Assembly: GCF_047638075.1 (NCBI RefSeq)
Contig: NZ_JBLJBV010000065.1
Span: 1-45,167, forward strand
Direction of reading: 5' to 3'
DNA from: UBA6197 sp047638075
Lineage (GTDB): Bacteria; Pseudomonadota; Alphaproteobacteria; Rhodobacterales; Rhodobacteraceae
Length of the DNA: 45,167 bases
This document shows, piece after piece, positions 25,179 through 33,582 of the stretch (position 1 is the first letter of the stretch; every line of letters starts with the position of its first letter). The translations under genes and the position numbers were made by a program. A model generated the notes under the pieces. That model did not search any database and had not been told where the DNA came from. It saw only the letters and a program-made list of their open reading frames with translations.

Positions 25179-26408
25179 ATGGAGCGTGAGCGGTTGCAAA
25201 ACTATGTTGGTAATGGCGAAAAAGCCGTTCCGACCTTTTCCGACGCCGAGATGCAGCGGCGCCTGGATGGTATTCGCGGCTATATGGCCAAGGAAAAAAT
25301 CGATGCGGCGCTGTTCACCAGCTACCATTGCATCAACTATTATTCCGACTTTCTGTTTTGCTATTTCGGCCGTCGCTACGGCTTTCTGGTTGATCACAAC
25401 ATCGCCACTTCGATCAGCGCGGGTATCGACGGCGGCCAGCCCTGGCGCCGGACCTTTGGCGGCAAGAACGTCACCTATACCGACTGGCAGAAGGATAACT
25501 ATTTTCATGCTATCCGCGGCCTGACCGGCGGCGTCAAGCGGCTTGGGATTGAGTTTGACCATATCAACATCGACACGCTGAACCAGCTGAAATCCGAATT
25601 CCCCAACATGGAGTTCGTTGATATTGCCGCGCCGTCGATGCGTCTGCGGATGATAAAGTCGGCCGAGGAAATCGCCCATATCACCAAGATGACCCGCATT
25701 GCCGATATTGGCGGTGCGGCGTGTGTCGAGGCGATCGGCGTGGGCGTGCCCGAACATGAGGTTGCGCTGCATTCCACCGGCACCATGGTGCGCGAGATTG
25801 CCAAGGTCTGGCCGCACGGCGAGTTGCTGGATACCTGGACCTGGTTCCAGTCGGGCATCAACACCGACGGCGCGCACAACCCGGTGACCAGCCGCAAGAT
25901 CGAAAAGGGCGATATCCTGTCGCTGAACTGCTTCCCGATGGTCGCGGGCTATTATGTGGCACTTGAGCGCACGCTTTTTGCCGAAGAGGCCAGCGACGAA
26001 CATATCCGCCTGTGGAATATCAACTGTGCAGTGCATGATCGCGGCAAGGAACTACTGGTTCCCGGCGCCAAGTGCAGCGATATCGCCAAGGAATTGAACG
26101 AGATGTATGCCGCAGAAAACCTGCTGCAATACCGCAGCTTTGGCTATGGCCACTCATTCGGGGTGCTCTGCCACTACTATGGCCGCGAGGCCGGGCTGGA
26201 ACTGCGCGAAGATTGCGACACGGTTCTGGAACCGGGTATGGTCGTGTCGATGGAGCCGATGATTACCGTTCCGAACCATCTGCCGGGCGCGGGTGGCTAC
26301 CGTGAACACGATATTCTTGTAATCACCGACGAAGGCAATGAGGGTAACACCAATATCACCGGCTTCCCCTACGGCCCCGATCATCTGATCGTCAAGGGCA
26401 AGGGCTGA
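25179..26408 (+). CDS. Creatinase (creatine amidinohydrolase)
   Basis: A 409-residue M24-fold hydrolase that splits creatine to sarcosine and urea in the cytoplasm. It follows, from memory, the Pseudomonas putida creatinase almost segment by segment: FTSYHCINYYSDFLF, AGIDGGQPWRR, DTWTWFQSGINTDGAHNPV and FGYGHSFG. The catalytic residues are in place with an offset of one: His233 (GAHNPV), Glu263 (ALERT), His325 (GYGHSFG) and Glu359 (SMEPM). Metal ligands of the peptidase branch are absent, as expected. ATG 25179 follows TGGAG by six bases; an in-frame GTG at 25167 is less likely. A transporter and soxBDAG downstream complete the pathway. Confidence 0.95.
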   Translation: MERERLQNYVGNGEKAVPTFSDAEMQRRLDGIRGYMAKEKIDAALFTSYHCINYYSDFLFCYFGRRYGFLVDHNIATSISAGIDGGQPWRRTFGGKNVTYTDWQKDNYFHAIRGLTGGVKRLGIEFDHINIDTLNQLKSEFPNMEFVDIAAPSMRLRMIKSAEEIAHITKMTRIADIGGAACVEAIGVGVPEHEVALHSTGTMVREIAKVWPHGELLDTWTWFQSGINTDGAHNPVTSRKIEKGDILSLNCFPMVAGYYVALERTLFAEEASDEHIRLWNINCAVHDRGKELLVPGAKCSDIAKELNEMYAAENLLQYRSFGYGHSFGVLCHYYGREAGLELREDCDTVLEPGMVVSMEPMITVPNHLPGAGGYREHDILVITDEGNEGNTNITGFPYGPDHLIVKGKG

Positions 26409-26418
26409 ACCGACAACA

Positions 26419-26455
26419 CCTTTGCGCCTGACGCCCCAAGCGTCAGGCGCAAAGG
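26419..26455 (+). terminator. Perfect 15-bp hairpin between creatinase and the transporter genes
   Basis: CCTTTGCGCCTGACG (26419-26433) pairs without mismatch with CGTCAGGCGCAAAGG (26441-26455) around a 7-base loop. It starts ten bases after the creatinase stop. The sequence after it is GAAAAT, not a T tract, so it may be a partial terminator or an mRNA 3'-end stabiliser. The remaining ~170 bases before the next gene show no clear promoter or ORF. Confidence 0.7.
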
Positions 26456-26624
26456 AAAATGCCGGGCTGATGGCCGGCGCAAAGTGGGAAGAGGAGCCCG
26501 TTTCGCACCGGACCAGTCCTGAGGATCGCCAGGCGACTACCCTTTGGGAAAGCGCCCGTCGTGGGAGTGTCTGCCCTGTTCACGCGCTGGTGCGTGCAGG
26601 ATAAACATAAGGGGAGGAAATAAT

Positions 26625-27677
26625 TTGAAACACGCGAATACGCGCCGTGCGCTTGCCGTTACCGTTCTGGGGGTGCTGCCTTTGGCCGCAGCCCCCGTTT
26701 TTGCACAAGACTCGATTTCGGTAATGAGCTTTGGCGGGGCCTATCAACAGGCAGAGCGCAAAGCCGTCTTTGAAACCTATGCCGCCACGACTGGAATCGC
26801 GGTGAATGAGCAGGAATATGGCGGCGAAATCGCCAAGATTGCGGCTATGGTCGAATCCGGCAATACCACCATTGACGTTGTGGATGTTGACGCGCCGACA
26901 TTGTTGCAAGGGTGTGACGAGGGTATTTTTGAAGTTATCGACTGGGACCAGATCGGCCCCCAGGACGACTGGCTGGAGGGCACCACCTCTGAGTGCGGTG
27001 TCGGGACGATCGTCTATTCGACGGCACTGGCCTATAATGCGGCCACGCTGGAAAACGGCCCCACAGTGATTGCCGATCTGTTTGACACGGACAAATTCCC
27101 CGGCAAGCGCGGGCTGTGGAAAAACCCGGCAACCAATCTTGAATTTGCCTTGCTGGCTGATGGCGTGCCGGCGGATCAGGTTTACGAAGACCTTGCCACA
27201 CCGGAAGGTGTTGATCGCGCCTTTGCGAAACTGGACACCATCAAGGACAGCATTGTCTGGTGGGAAGCGGGTGCCCAGGCGCCGCAACTGCTGGCTTCGG
27301 GCGAGGTGGTGATGACCACAGCCTGGAACGGCCGTATCTACAACGCGAACAACGAAGGTCAGAACTTCAAGATCGTCTGGGACAACCAGATCCTTGATTC
27401 AAACTACTGGGTGATCCCCAAAGGGGCGAAAAACAGCGAAGCCTCGATGGCGTTCATCAAATACGCGGTAGAGCCGGAAGTTCTGGCGGGGATCACCAAA
27501 TATATCCCCTATGGTCCGGTGCGTAAATCAGCTGCGCCGTTCGTGGCCCCAGAGGATGCCGCAAACCTGCCGACCAGCCCCGAAAACCTGACCGTTGCCC
27601 TGACCTTGGACAACGCCTTCTGGGCGGATAACGGAGATGAGATCCGCAAGCGGTTCACCACTTGGCTGGCGCGGTAA
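26625..27677 (+). CDS. ABC transporter binding protein (PotD/SBP family 1 type), probable creatine binder
   Basis: A 350-residue periplasmic binding protein. A signal peptide (MKHANTRRAL, hydrophobic core, likely cut after PVFA near residue 27) precedes a mature domain beginning DSISVMSFGGAYQQAERKAVF, typical of the polyamine/iron-type family. The TTG start at 26625 is chosen because GGGGAGG lies seven bases upstream (26611-26617); ATG-initiated extensions would bury the signal peptide. Standard annotation would be spermidine/putrescine binding. Because it sits between creatinase and sarcosine oxidase, I infer creatine or a related guanidino compound as ligand. This is not shown by sequence. 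Confidence 0.9.
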   Translation: MKHANTRRALAVTVLGVLPLAAAPVFAQDSISVMSFGGAYQQAERKAVFETYAATTGIAVNEQEYGGEIAKIAAMVESGNTTIDVVDVDAPTLLQGCDEGIFEVIDWDQIGPQDDWLEGTTSECGVGTIVYSTALAYNAATLENGPTVIADLFDTDKFPGKRGLWKNPATNLEFALLADGVPADQVYEDLATPEGVDRAFAKLDTIKDSIVWWEAGAQAPQLLASGEVVMTTAWNGRIYNANNEGQNFKIVWDNQILDSNYWVIPKGAKNSEASMAFIKYAVEPEVLAGITKYIPYGPVRKSAAPFVAPEDAANLPTSPENLTVALTLDNAFWADNGDEIRKRFTTWLAR

Positions 27678-27706
27678 TCCAGGCCCCAATGCAAAAGGAG
27701 CGCATC

Positions 27707-28828
27707 ATGAATACTGTGCAAAGCGATATGGTGACGACGGGCAAGACCAATGATGCGCTCGTCAGTTTTACGGCAGTCAAGAAATCTTACGATGGTATCC
27801 AATACGTTGTGAAAGACCTCAACCTGGATGTCGCGCGTGGGGAATTTTTGACCATGCTCGGGCCTTCGGGCTCGGGCAAGACTACCACGCTGATGATGCT
27901 GGGCGGGTTTGAACGCCCGACGCTGGGGCATATCATGCTGGACGGCAAGCCAGTGGAAAAGCTGCCGCCGGAAAAGCGCAACATTGGTTTCGTGTTTCAG
28001 AACTACGCGCTGTTTCCACATATGACGGTGGCCGAAAACGTGGCTTTTCCGCTGCGCTATCGGGGCGTCAAAGGCAATGAGGCGCAGGAGAAGGTGAAAC
28101 GCGCGCTTGGCCGCGTCAGCCTGGAGGCATTGGGCGACCGCAAGCCGGGACAGATGTCAGGCGGCCAGCAACAGCGCGTCGCGCTGGCGCGGGCGCTGGT
28201 GTTTGAGCCCTCATTGGTGTTGATGGACGAACCCTTGGGCGCGCTGGACAAACAGTTGCGTGAAAGGATGCAGATCGAGATCAAGCATCTGCAAACCTCG
28301 CTGGGGATTACCATGGTCTATGTGACACATGACCAATCCGAGGCGCTGACCATGTCAGACCGTATCGCGGTGTTTCATGATGGGCGCATTCAGCAACTTG
28401 CCGATCCAAAGACGCTTTATAACGCGCCCGAAAACCGCTTTGTCGCCGGGTTTATTGGCGAGAACAATACCATGCCTTGCAGCTTTGTGGGCCGCGAGGC
28501 GGGGCAGGCTGTGGTGCGCATGGCGGACGGCGCAATACTGAAAGCGGGCGGCGCGGACCCGGCAGGCGGAAAGGACGGGCTTACGCTATCGGTGCGGCCT
28601 GAAAACATCATGCTTGCGGGGGAACAGGTTCCGCCGGGGGCGAACCTGTTTTCGGGAACCGCGACAGATGTGTTCTTTTTGGGTGATCACATGCGGCTTT
28701 CTGTCGAGGCGTTTGGGGGCCAGATCCTGACGGCGCGTATACCCATTGCTTCGGCACGGGCGTTTACTGCGGGTGAAACGGTGCATCTGGCTTGCATGCC
28801 TGCGGCCTGCCGCCTGTTGGAGGGCTGA
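27707..28828 (+). CDS. ABC transporter ATP-binding protein (PotA type)
   Basis: A 373-residue ATPase. Walker A is GPSGSGKT (52-59), the signature MSGGQQQRVALARAL, Walker B SLVLMDEPLGALD, and the switch histidine is in YVTHDQSEA. A C-terminal TOBE-like regulatory domain follows (SVRPENIML, then TATDVFFLGDHMRL), as in PotA/CysA. AAAGGAG lies before ATG 27707; the frame extends upstream to 27662 but that would overlap the previous gene. It provides energy for the two permeases downstream and is 29 bases from the binding-protein gene. Confidence 0.93.
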   Translation: MNTVQSDMVTTGKTNDALVSFTAVKKSYDGIQYVVKDLNLDVARGEFLTMLGPSGSGKTTTLMMLGGFERPTLGHIMLDGKPVEKLPPEKRNIGFVFQNYALFPHMTVAENVAFPLRYRGVKGNEAQEKVKRALGRVSLEALGDRKPGQMSGGQQQRVALARALVFEPSLVLMDEPLGALDKQLRERMQIEIKHLQTSLGITMVYVTHDQSEALTMSDRIAVFHDGRIQQLADPKTLYNAPENRFVAGFIGENNTMPCSFVGREAGQAVVRMADGAILKAGGADPAGGKDGLTLSVRPENIMLAGEQVPPGANLFSGTATDVFFLGDHMRLSVEAFGGQILTARIPIASARAFTAGETVHLACMPAACRLLEG

Positions 28829-28831
28829 GCG

Positions 28832-30079
28832 ATGAGCGTAACCCCCGCAAAGTCAATTGATATGGAACGGGTCCGCACTTTTGTTGCGGTCCGTCGCGCC
28901 GCGAAACCGGCACGCCGCAAGGCCTTTGCGCTTGCGCTGCCGTTGGTGGCCTTTCTGGTTATCGCCTTTGTGGCGCCGATCCTTTCCTTGCTGATAACAG
29001 CGGTCGATAACCCCGAAGCACGCACCGTGCTGCCAAACACGCTGGTGGCATTGGAAAGCTGGGATGGCACATCGACCCCCGATGAGGCCGTCTTTGCGGC
29101 CCTTGCCGGCGATCTGAAACAGGCCAATGCGAACAGAACCGCGGCGCTTGTGGGGAAACGGTTGAACTATGAAATCTCGGGGATGCGCAGCAAGGTGCTT
29201 GGGGCGGCGCGAATGGCTGCAAAGTTGAAAACCGGCCCTTACCGCGAAAAGTTTCTGGCGGCGGATGATGCCTGGGCCAACCCCGAAGTCTGGTCGGTCA
29301 TCCAGCGCAACGGGGCGGGTCTGACCTCCTATTACCTGCTGACGGCTGTTGATTTGAAACAGGCACCCAGCGGGGGCCTGGAAAAGGTTGCCCCGGATCA
29401 GGCCATTTTTCTGCCGATCCTGGGCCGCACGCTGCTGGTGGCGGGGATGGTCACGGCCTTTACGTTGCTGCTTGGCTATCCGGTGGCCTATGTTCTGACG
29501 ATCGCCCCCAAGGCCATTGCGGGGATCATGATGCTGATGGTGCTGTTGCCGCTCTGGACATCGCTTTTGGTGCGCACGACGGCGTGGGTTGTGTTGCTGC
29601 AATCGGATGGGGTGATCAACTCGATCCTGCTTACGCTGCATCTTACAGCGGAGAAAGTGCAACTGATCTTTACCCGTGTCGGCACTGTCACCGCGATGAC
29701 GCACATACAGCTGCCGTTTACCATTCTGCCGATCTATTCGGTGATGCGGTCGATCCAGCCTACGCAGTTGCGTGCCGCGCGATCCCTTGGGGCGGGGCCA
29801 ACCTCGGCCTTTTGGCGGATCTATGCGCCGCAGACGATGCCTGGTGTGGTGGCAGGCTGCCTGATGACCTTCATCCTGTCGCTGGGCTATTATATCACCC
29901 CGGCGTTGGTTGGCGGGCCACAGGACCAAATGGTGTCAAACTTCATCTCGACCTATATCAACCGCGATCTCAACTGGGGGCTTGCTGCAGCTTTGGGGGT
30001 GGTTCTTTTGGTTGTGACGCTGGCGATCTATGGCCTGTTCTTGCGTCTTGTCGGCGCTGATAAGCTGAAACTGGGGTAA
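28832..30079 (+). CDS. ABC transporter permease (PotB type) with large periplasmic insert
   Basis: A 415-residue permease, well above the usual ~280-300 residues. After the first span (about 32-58) comes a soluble stretch of roughly 130 residues (about 60-190), and then the normal core of five spans. The EAA loop is at QLRAARSLGAGPTSAFWRIY. The extra segment, presumably periplasmic, is rich in Ala, Lys and Asp, and may contact the binding protein; similar long PotB-like subunits occur in other alphaproteobacteria. It begins three bases after the ATPase stop. Confidence 0.9.
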   Translation: MSVTPAKSIDMERVRTFVAVRRAAKPARRKAFALALPLVAFLVIAFVAPILSLLITAVDNPEARTVLPNTLVALESWDGTSTPDEAVFAALAGDLKQANANRTAALVGKRLNYEISGMRSKVLGAARMAAKLKTGPYREKFLAADDAWANPEVWSVIQRNGAGLTSYYLLTAVDLKQAPSGGLEKVAPDQAIFLPILGRTLLVAGMVTAFTLLLGYPVAYVLTIAPKAIAGIMMLMVLLPLWTSLLVRTTAWVVLLQSDGVINSILLTLHLTAEKVQLIFTRVGTVTAMTHIQLPFTILPIYSVMRSIQPTQLRAARSLGAGPTSAFWRIYAPQTMPGVVAGCLMTFILSLGYYITPALVGGPQDQMVSNFISTYINRDLNWGLAAALGVVLLVVTLAIYGLFLRLVGADKLKLG

Positions 30080-30085
30080 ATCAAC

Positions 30086-30895
30086 ATGTGGCTTCCATCC
30101 TATGCAACCCCGTCAGAACGTCTGTTACGGATCCTGGTTGTGGTCTTTGCCGTTACGGTGATGCTGTTTCTTATCGCGCCTTTGTTCATCATCGTGCCGC
30201 TCTCGTTTTCGAAAGATCCGTTTTTCACCCTGCCGGTGCGCGAATATTCGTTGCGTTGGTATGCGGATCTGTTCGGCAACCCACGCTGGCTGAGTGCGAT
30301 GGTCAATAGCGCCATTGCGGCGGTGCTGACCACGTTGTTTGCTACCACCCTTGGCACCCTGGCGGCGCTGGGCATCGCAAGGCCGGATTTCCCGGCGCGA
30401 CGGGTTGTGATGGCGTTGCTGATCTCACCGATGATCGTGCCGATCGTGATCGTTGCCGTTGGCAGCTATCTGTTCTTTGGGCAATTCGGACTGACCAACA
30501 CCCGCGCGGGTCTGGTTTTCGCCCATACGGCGCTGGCCACCCCGTTTGTGGTGATTACGGTCACAGCGACGCTGTCAACTTATGACAACAACCTGACGCG
30601 TGCCGCACATAGCCTTGGTGCTTCGGGGGTGTCTGCGTTTTTCCGGGTGACACTGCCCAACATTCTACCCGGTGTCATTTCGGGTGCGATCTTTGCCTTT
30701 GCCATATCGTTCGATGAGGTGGTGGTGGCCCTGTTCATGACCGCAGCCGAGCAACGCACCCTGCCGGTGCAGATGTTTGCGGGTATTCGGGATCAGATCA
30801 ACCCAACGATCATGGCCGCGGCAACGATGCTTTTGGCGCTGTCGATCACGCTGTTTGCGGCGCTTGCCTTTCTTTCGCGCAAATCCTCGCGCTAG
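30086..30895 (+). CDS. ABC transporter permease (PotC type)
   Basis: A 269-residue inner-membrane permease with six spans and the EAA loop LTRAAHSLGASGVSAFFRVTLPNI. The periplasmic SKDPFFTLPVREYSLRWY segment after span 1 is typical of PotC/PotI. It completes the importer. Its TAG stop is interlocked with the stop of the convergent GlxA-type regulator: the four bases CTAG at 30892-30895 supply both stops. Confidence 0.92.
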   Translation: MWLPSYATPSERLLRILVVVFAVTVMLFLIAPLFIIVPLSFSKDPFFTLPVREYSLRWYADLFGNPRWLSAMVNSAIAAVLTTLFATTLGTLAALGIARPDFPARRVVMALLISPMIVPIVIVAVGSYLFFGQFGLTNTRAGLVFAHTALATPFVVITVTATLSTYDNNLTRAAHSLGASGVSAFFRVTLPNILPGVISGAIFAFAISFDEVVVALFMTAAEQRTLPVQMFAGIRDQINPTIMAAATMLLALSITLFAALAFLSRKSSR

Positions 30896-31893
30896 CGGGG
30901 CGGGGGCTGGCTTTGTGCCTTGCGCCAAACTTCCGGGGTCGTGCCATGCACGGCCCTGAACACCCTTATCAGATGAGATACGTCGGAAAAGCCGGTTTCC
31001 TGTGCGATCTGCGTGATCGAGCGTTCACTGCGTAGCAGCAAAAGCTCGGCGTGGGTCAGGCGGATCTTCTTGCCCGCCTCGGACGGTGTCAGTTCAAGCG
31101 CCTCTGCGAAATGACGCTCCAGCTTGCGGCGGCTGACCTTGAGGCGCTCGGCCAACGCGCCAACTGTCAGCGGCGTGTCAAGCCGTTGCTGCATCGTCAG
31201 CAGCGCGCGTTTCACCAGCGGATCGGTTGTCAACAGCTCTAGCGGCAGACCCGGTTGCGGGCGTTCGGCTGCCATCGCCTCGTCGATCATCATGATCGAC
31301 AGGCTTTTCTTGGCGGCCGCGCGACCGATGTGACGGTCCACCAGATAGGCGGCCAGCTGCGCCGAACTGGCCCCCCCCGAACAGGTCAGCCGGCCCCGGT
31401 CCACCACGAAAATCTGGTCAGAGATCGGGTTGATGCCGTCAAACTGTTCCAGAAAATCATTGTGGTGAAACCAGCTGACGCAGCAACGATAGCCCTGCAT
31501 CAGCCCGGCCCGGTGCAGTACGAACGCGCCGGTGCAAACCCCGACAAGCGGCACATCGGCCTGTGCGGCGCGTTGCAGGAAGGCGGTGTATTGGGGGGTA
31601 ATGCGCTCCAACTCTTCCATCAGGCCGCCGACGACGACGATGTAGTCAAAGCGCTTTGGATCGCCCAGCCGTTCCTCGGGTTGCACCGTCACGCCGCTGC
31701 TGGATGTAACCGGATTCATCGTTGCGGACAGCACCTTCCAGCTGCACAGAATCGGGCGCGAACGGTCGCCTTCGTCTGCGGCAAGGCGCAGGACATCGAC
31801 GAAATTGGCAAAGGCGCACAGGGTGAACCGCCGTGTCAGGATGAAACCGACGCGCAGGCGGGGTGCCAAGGCGGCAACAGAAGCTGTGGGCAT
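30892..31893 (-). CDS. GlxA-family regulator (GATase1-like AraC), probable sarcosine/creatine sensor
   Basis: A 333-residue regulator. Residues ~10-190 form a DJ-1/PfpI (class I glutamine amidotransferase-like) sensor domain with VVVGGLMEE and the elbow GVCTGAFVLHRAGLM. Residues ~225-325 form two AraC-type HTH motifs (LTVGALAERLKVSRRKLER and SITQIAQETGFSDVSHLIR). ATG 31893 follows AAGGAG; the frame is open to 32301 but that would run through soxB. GATase1-like AraC proteins include GbdR, SouR and CdhR, activators of glycine betaine, sarcosine and carnitine catabolism in Pseudomonas. Being divergent from soxB, this one is likely to activate sarcosine oxidase genes. Confidence 0.9.
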   Translation of the reverse strand: MPTASVAALAPRLRVGFILTRRFTLCAFANFVDVLRLAADEGDRSRPILCSWKVLSATMNPVTSSSGVTVQPEERLGDPKRFDYIVVVGGLMEELERITPQYTAFLQRAAQADVPLVGVCTGAFVLHRAGLMQGYRCCVSWFHHNDFLEQFDGINPISDQIFVVDRGRLTCSGGASSAQLAAYLVDRHIGRAAAKKSLSIMMIDEAMAAERPQPGLPLELLTTDPLVKRALLTMQQRLDTPLTVGALAERLKVSRRKLERHFAEALELTPSEAGKKIRLTHAELLLLRSERSITQIAQETGFSDVSHLIRVFRAVHGTTPEVWRKAQSQPPPR

Positions 31894-32016
31894 GGCGCGG
31901 CTCCTTTCTGGGTGGCGCAATTGTAACGCTGATTTGACGCATACATACAGTAAAAAACCACCCCCCCTGCAATGATGTTTCATCACGCTGAAATCTCCGC
32001 CCCGAAAGGCTACGCA

Positions 32017-33270
32017 ATGACCCATTTCTCTGCCATGGCGCTGTTGAAAAATGCGCTGACCGGAAACAAGAACTGGGCCGAACAGTGGCCCGACGCGCAG
32101 CCCAAGAAAGAATACGATGTCATCATCGTGGGGGCTGGGGGGCACGGGCTGGGCGCGGCCTATTACCTGGCAAAAGAACACGGCATCACCAATGTCGCGG
32201 TGATCGAGAAGGGTTGGCTTGGGGGCGGAAACACCGGGCGCAATACCACGATCATCCGGTCGAACTATCTTTATGACGAAAGCGCCAAGCTTTACGATCA
32301 CGCGCTGGATCTGTGGGACAACCTGTCGACCGAGCTGAACTACAACGTGATGTTTTCAAAGCGCGGCGTGATGATGCTGGCGCATAACGTGCATGATGTG
32401 CAGTCGTTCCAGCGCCATATCCACTCGAACCGGCTGAACGGGGTCGATAACCGCTGGCTCAGCCGCGACGAGGCCAAGGCGTTCTGCCCGCCGCTGAATA
32501 TCTCGCCTGATGCGCGCTATCCGGTGATGGGCGCGGCCTTGCAGATGCGCGCGGGCACCGCGCGTCACGATGCGGTGGCATGGGGCTATGCGCGTGCGGC
32601 GGCCAAGCGTGGCGTGGACATCATCCAGAACTGCCCGGTGATCGCGATCCGTCGCGGGCCGGATGGCGCGGTTGAGGGCGTCGATACCGCCAAGGGCTTT
32701 ATCAGGGCAAAGAAGGTTGCGGTTTCCGCGGCGGGTCACACCTCGGTCATCATGCAGACGGCGGGCGTCAAGATGCCGCTGGAAAGCTACCCGCTTCAGG
32801 CGCTAGTGTCAGAACCGATCAAGCCGGTCTTTCCCTGCGTCGTGATGTCAAACACCGTGCACGCCTATATCAGCCAGTCCGACAAGGGCGAACTGGTGAT
32901 CGGGTCTGGCACCGACCAGTATGTCAGCTATTCGCAACGTGGCGGCCTGCCGCTGATCGAACATACCGTGGCCGCAATCTGCGAGGTCTTTCCGATCTTC
33001 AACCGCATGCGCATGCTGCGCAAATGGGGCGGTATCGTCGATGTGACACCTGACCGCTCGGCCATTCTGGGCAAAACCCCGGTCAAGGGGCTTTACGTCA
33101 ACTGTGGCTGGGGGACGGGCGGATTCAAGGCCACGCCGGGGGCCGCGCATCTGCTGGCCTGGACCGTCGCCAAGGACGAGCCGCACAAGATCAACGCGCC
33201 CTTCACGCTTGAGCGTTTCACCACCGGCCGGCTGATTGATGAGGCCGCCGCCGCCGCCGTCGCGCACTAA
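32017..33270 (+). CDS. soxB: Sarcosine oxidase, beta subunit
   Basis: A 417-residue flavoprotein subunit of heterotetrameric sarcosine oxidase, which demethylates sarcosine to glycine with transfer of the C1 unit to tetrahydrofolate. The dinucleotide fold VGAGGHGLG is at residues 38-46. His184 in TARHDAVAWGY corresponds to the histidine that binds FMN covalently in the family. The CGWGTGGFKATPGAA segment near the C-terminus closes the FAD site. GAAAGG precedes ATG 32017, and the N-terminus ALLKNALTGNKNW matches SoxB proteins, so the 15 extra upstream codons are rejected. It is first of four sox genes in the order B-D-A-G. Confidence 0.96.
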   Translation: MTHFSAMALLKNALTGNKNWAEQWPDAQPKKEYDVIIVGAGGHGLGAAYYLAKEHGITNVAVIEKGWLGGGNTGRNTTIIRSNYLYDESAKLYDHALDLWDNLSTELNYNVMFSKRGVMMLAHNVHDVQSFQRHIHSNRLNGVDNRWLSRDEAKAFCPPLNISPDARYPVMGAALQMRAGTARHDAVAWGYARAAAKRGVDIIQNCPVIAIRRGPDGAVEGVDTAKGFIRAKKVAVSAAGHTSVIMQTAGVKMPLESYPLQALVSEPIKPVFPCVVMSNTVHAYISQSDKGELVIGSGTDQYVSYSQRGGLPLIEHTVAAICEVFPIFNRMRMLRKWGGIVDVTPDRSAILGKTPVKGLYVNCGWGTGGFKATPGAAHLLAWTVAKDEPHKINAPFTLERFTTGRLIDEAAAAAVAH

Positions 33271-33282
33271 GGAGTTCAGACG

Positions 33283-33582
33283 ATGCTTTTGATCCATTGC
33301 CCCTATTGCGATGATACGCTGCCCGAACTGGAATTTGCCTACGCAGGCGAAGCGCATATCGCGCGCCCGGTCGACCCCTCGGCGCTGAGTGATGAAGAAT
33401 GGCGTGATTTTTTGTTCATCCGGTCCAATCCGCGCGGGATCCATGCCGAACGCTGGCGCCATATCAACGGCTGCGGCCGCTTTTTCAACGCGCTGCGCGA
33501 CACGGTAAGCGACCGTTTCGTGACCACCTACAAGGCCGGGGAACCCCGTCCTGACGCAACCGAACTGGAGGCCGCAGAATGA
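33283..33582 (+). CDS. soxD: Sarcosine oxidase, delta subunit
   Basis: A 99-residue zinc-binding subunit of heterotetrameric sarcosine oxidase. The zinc ligands are Cys6 and Cys9 in HCPYCD, His60 and Cys64 in WRHINGCGRFF. The FLFIRSNPRGIHAERW segment is a strong family marker. It begins 12 bases after soxB with AAGGAG upstream, and its last four bases overlap the soxA start. Confidence 0.96.
   Translation: MLLIHCPYCDDTLPELEFAYAGEAHIARPVDPSALSDEEWRDFLFIRSNPRGIHAERWRHINGCGRFFNALRDTVSDRFVTTYKAGEPRPDATELEAAE

Noticed and set aside
25179..26408. Xaa-Pro dipeptidase (same fold as creatinase)
   Set aside because: Metal-ligand residues of the peptidase branch are absent and creatinase catalytic residues His233, Glu263, His325 and Glu359 are all in place.
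26625..30895. Spermidine/putrescine transporter
   Set aside because: The family match is real, but the genes lie between creatinase and sarcosine oxidase; polyamine specificity is not supported by context. Kept as the alternative.
31894..32301. N-terminal extension of the GlxA-type regulator
   Set aside because: It would overlap soxB, and an AAGGAG site directly precedes the ATG at 31893.
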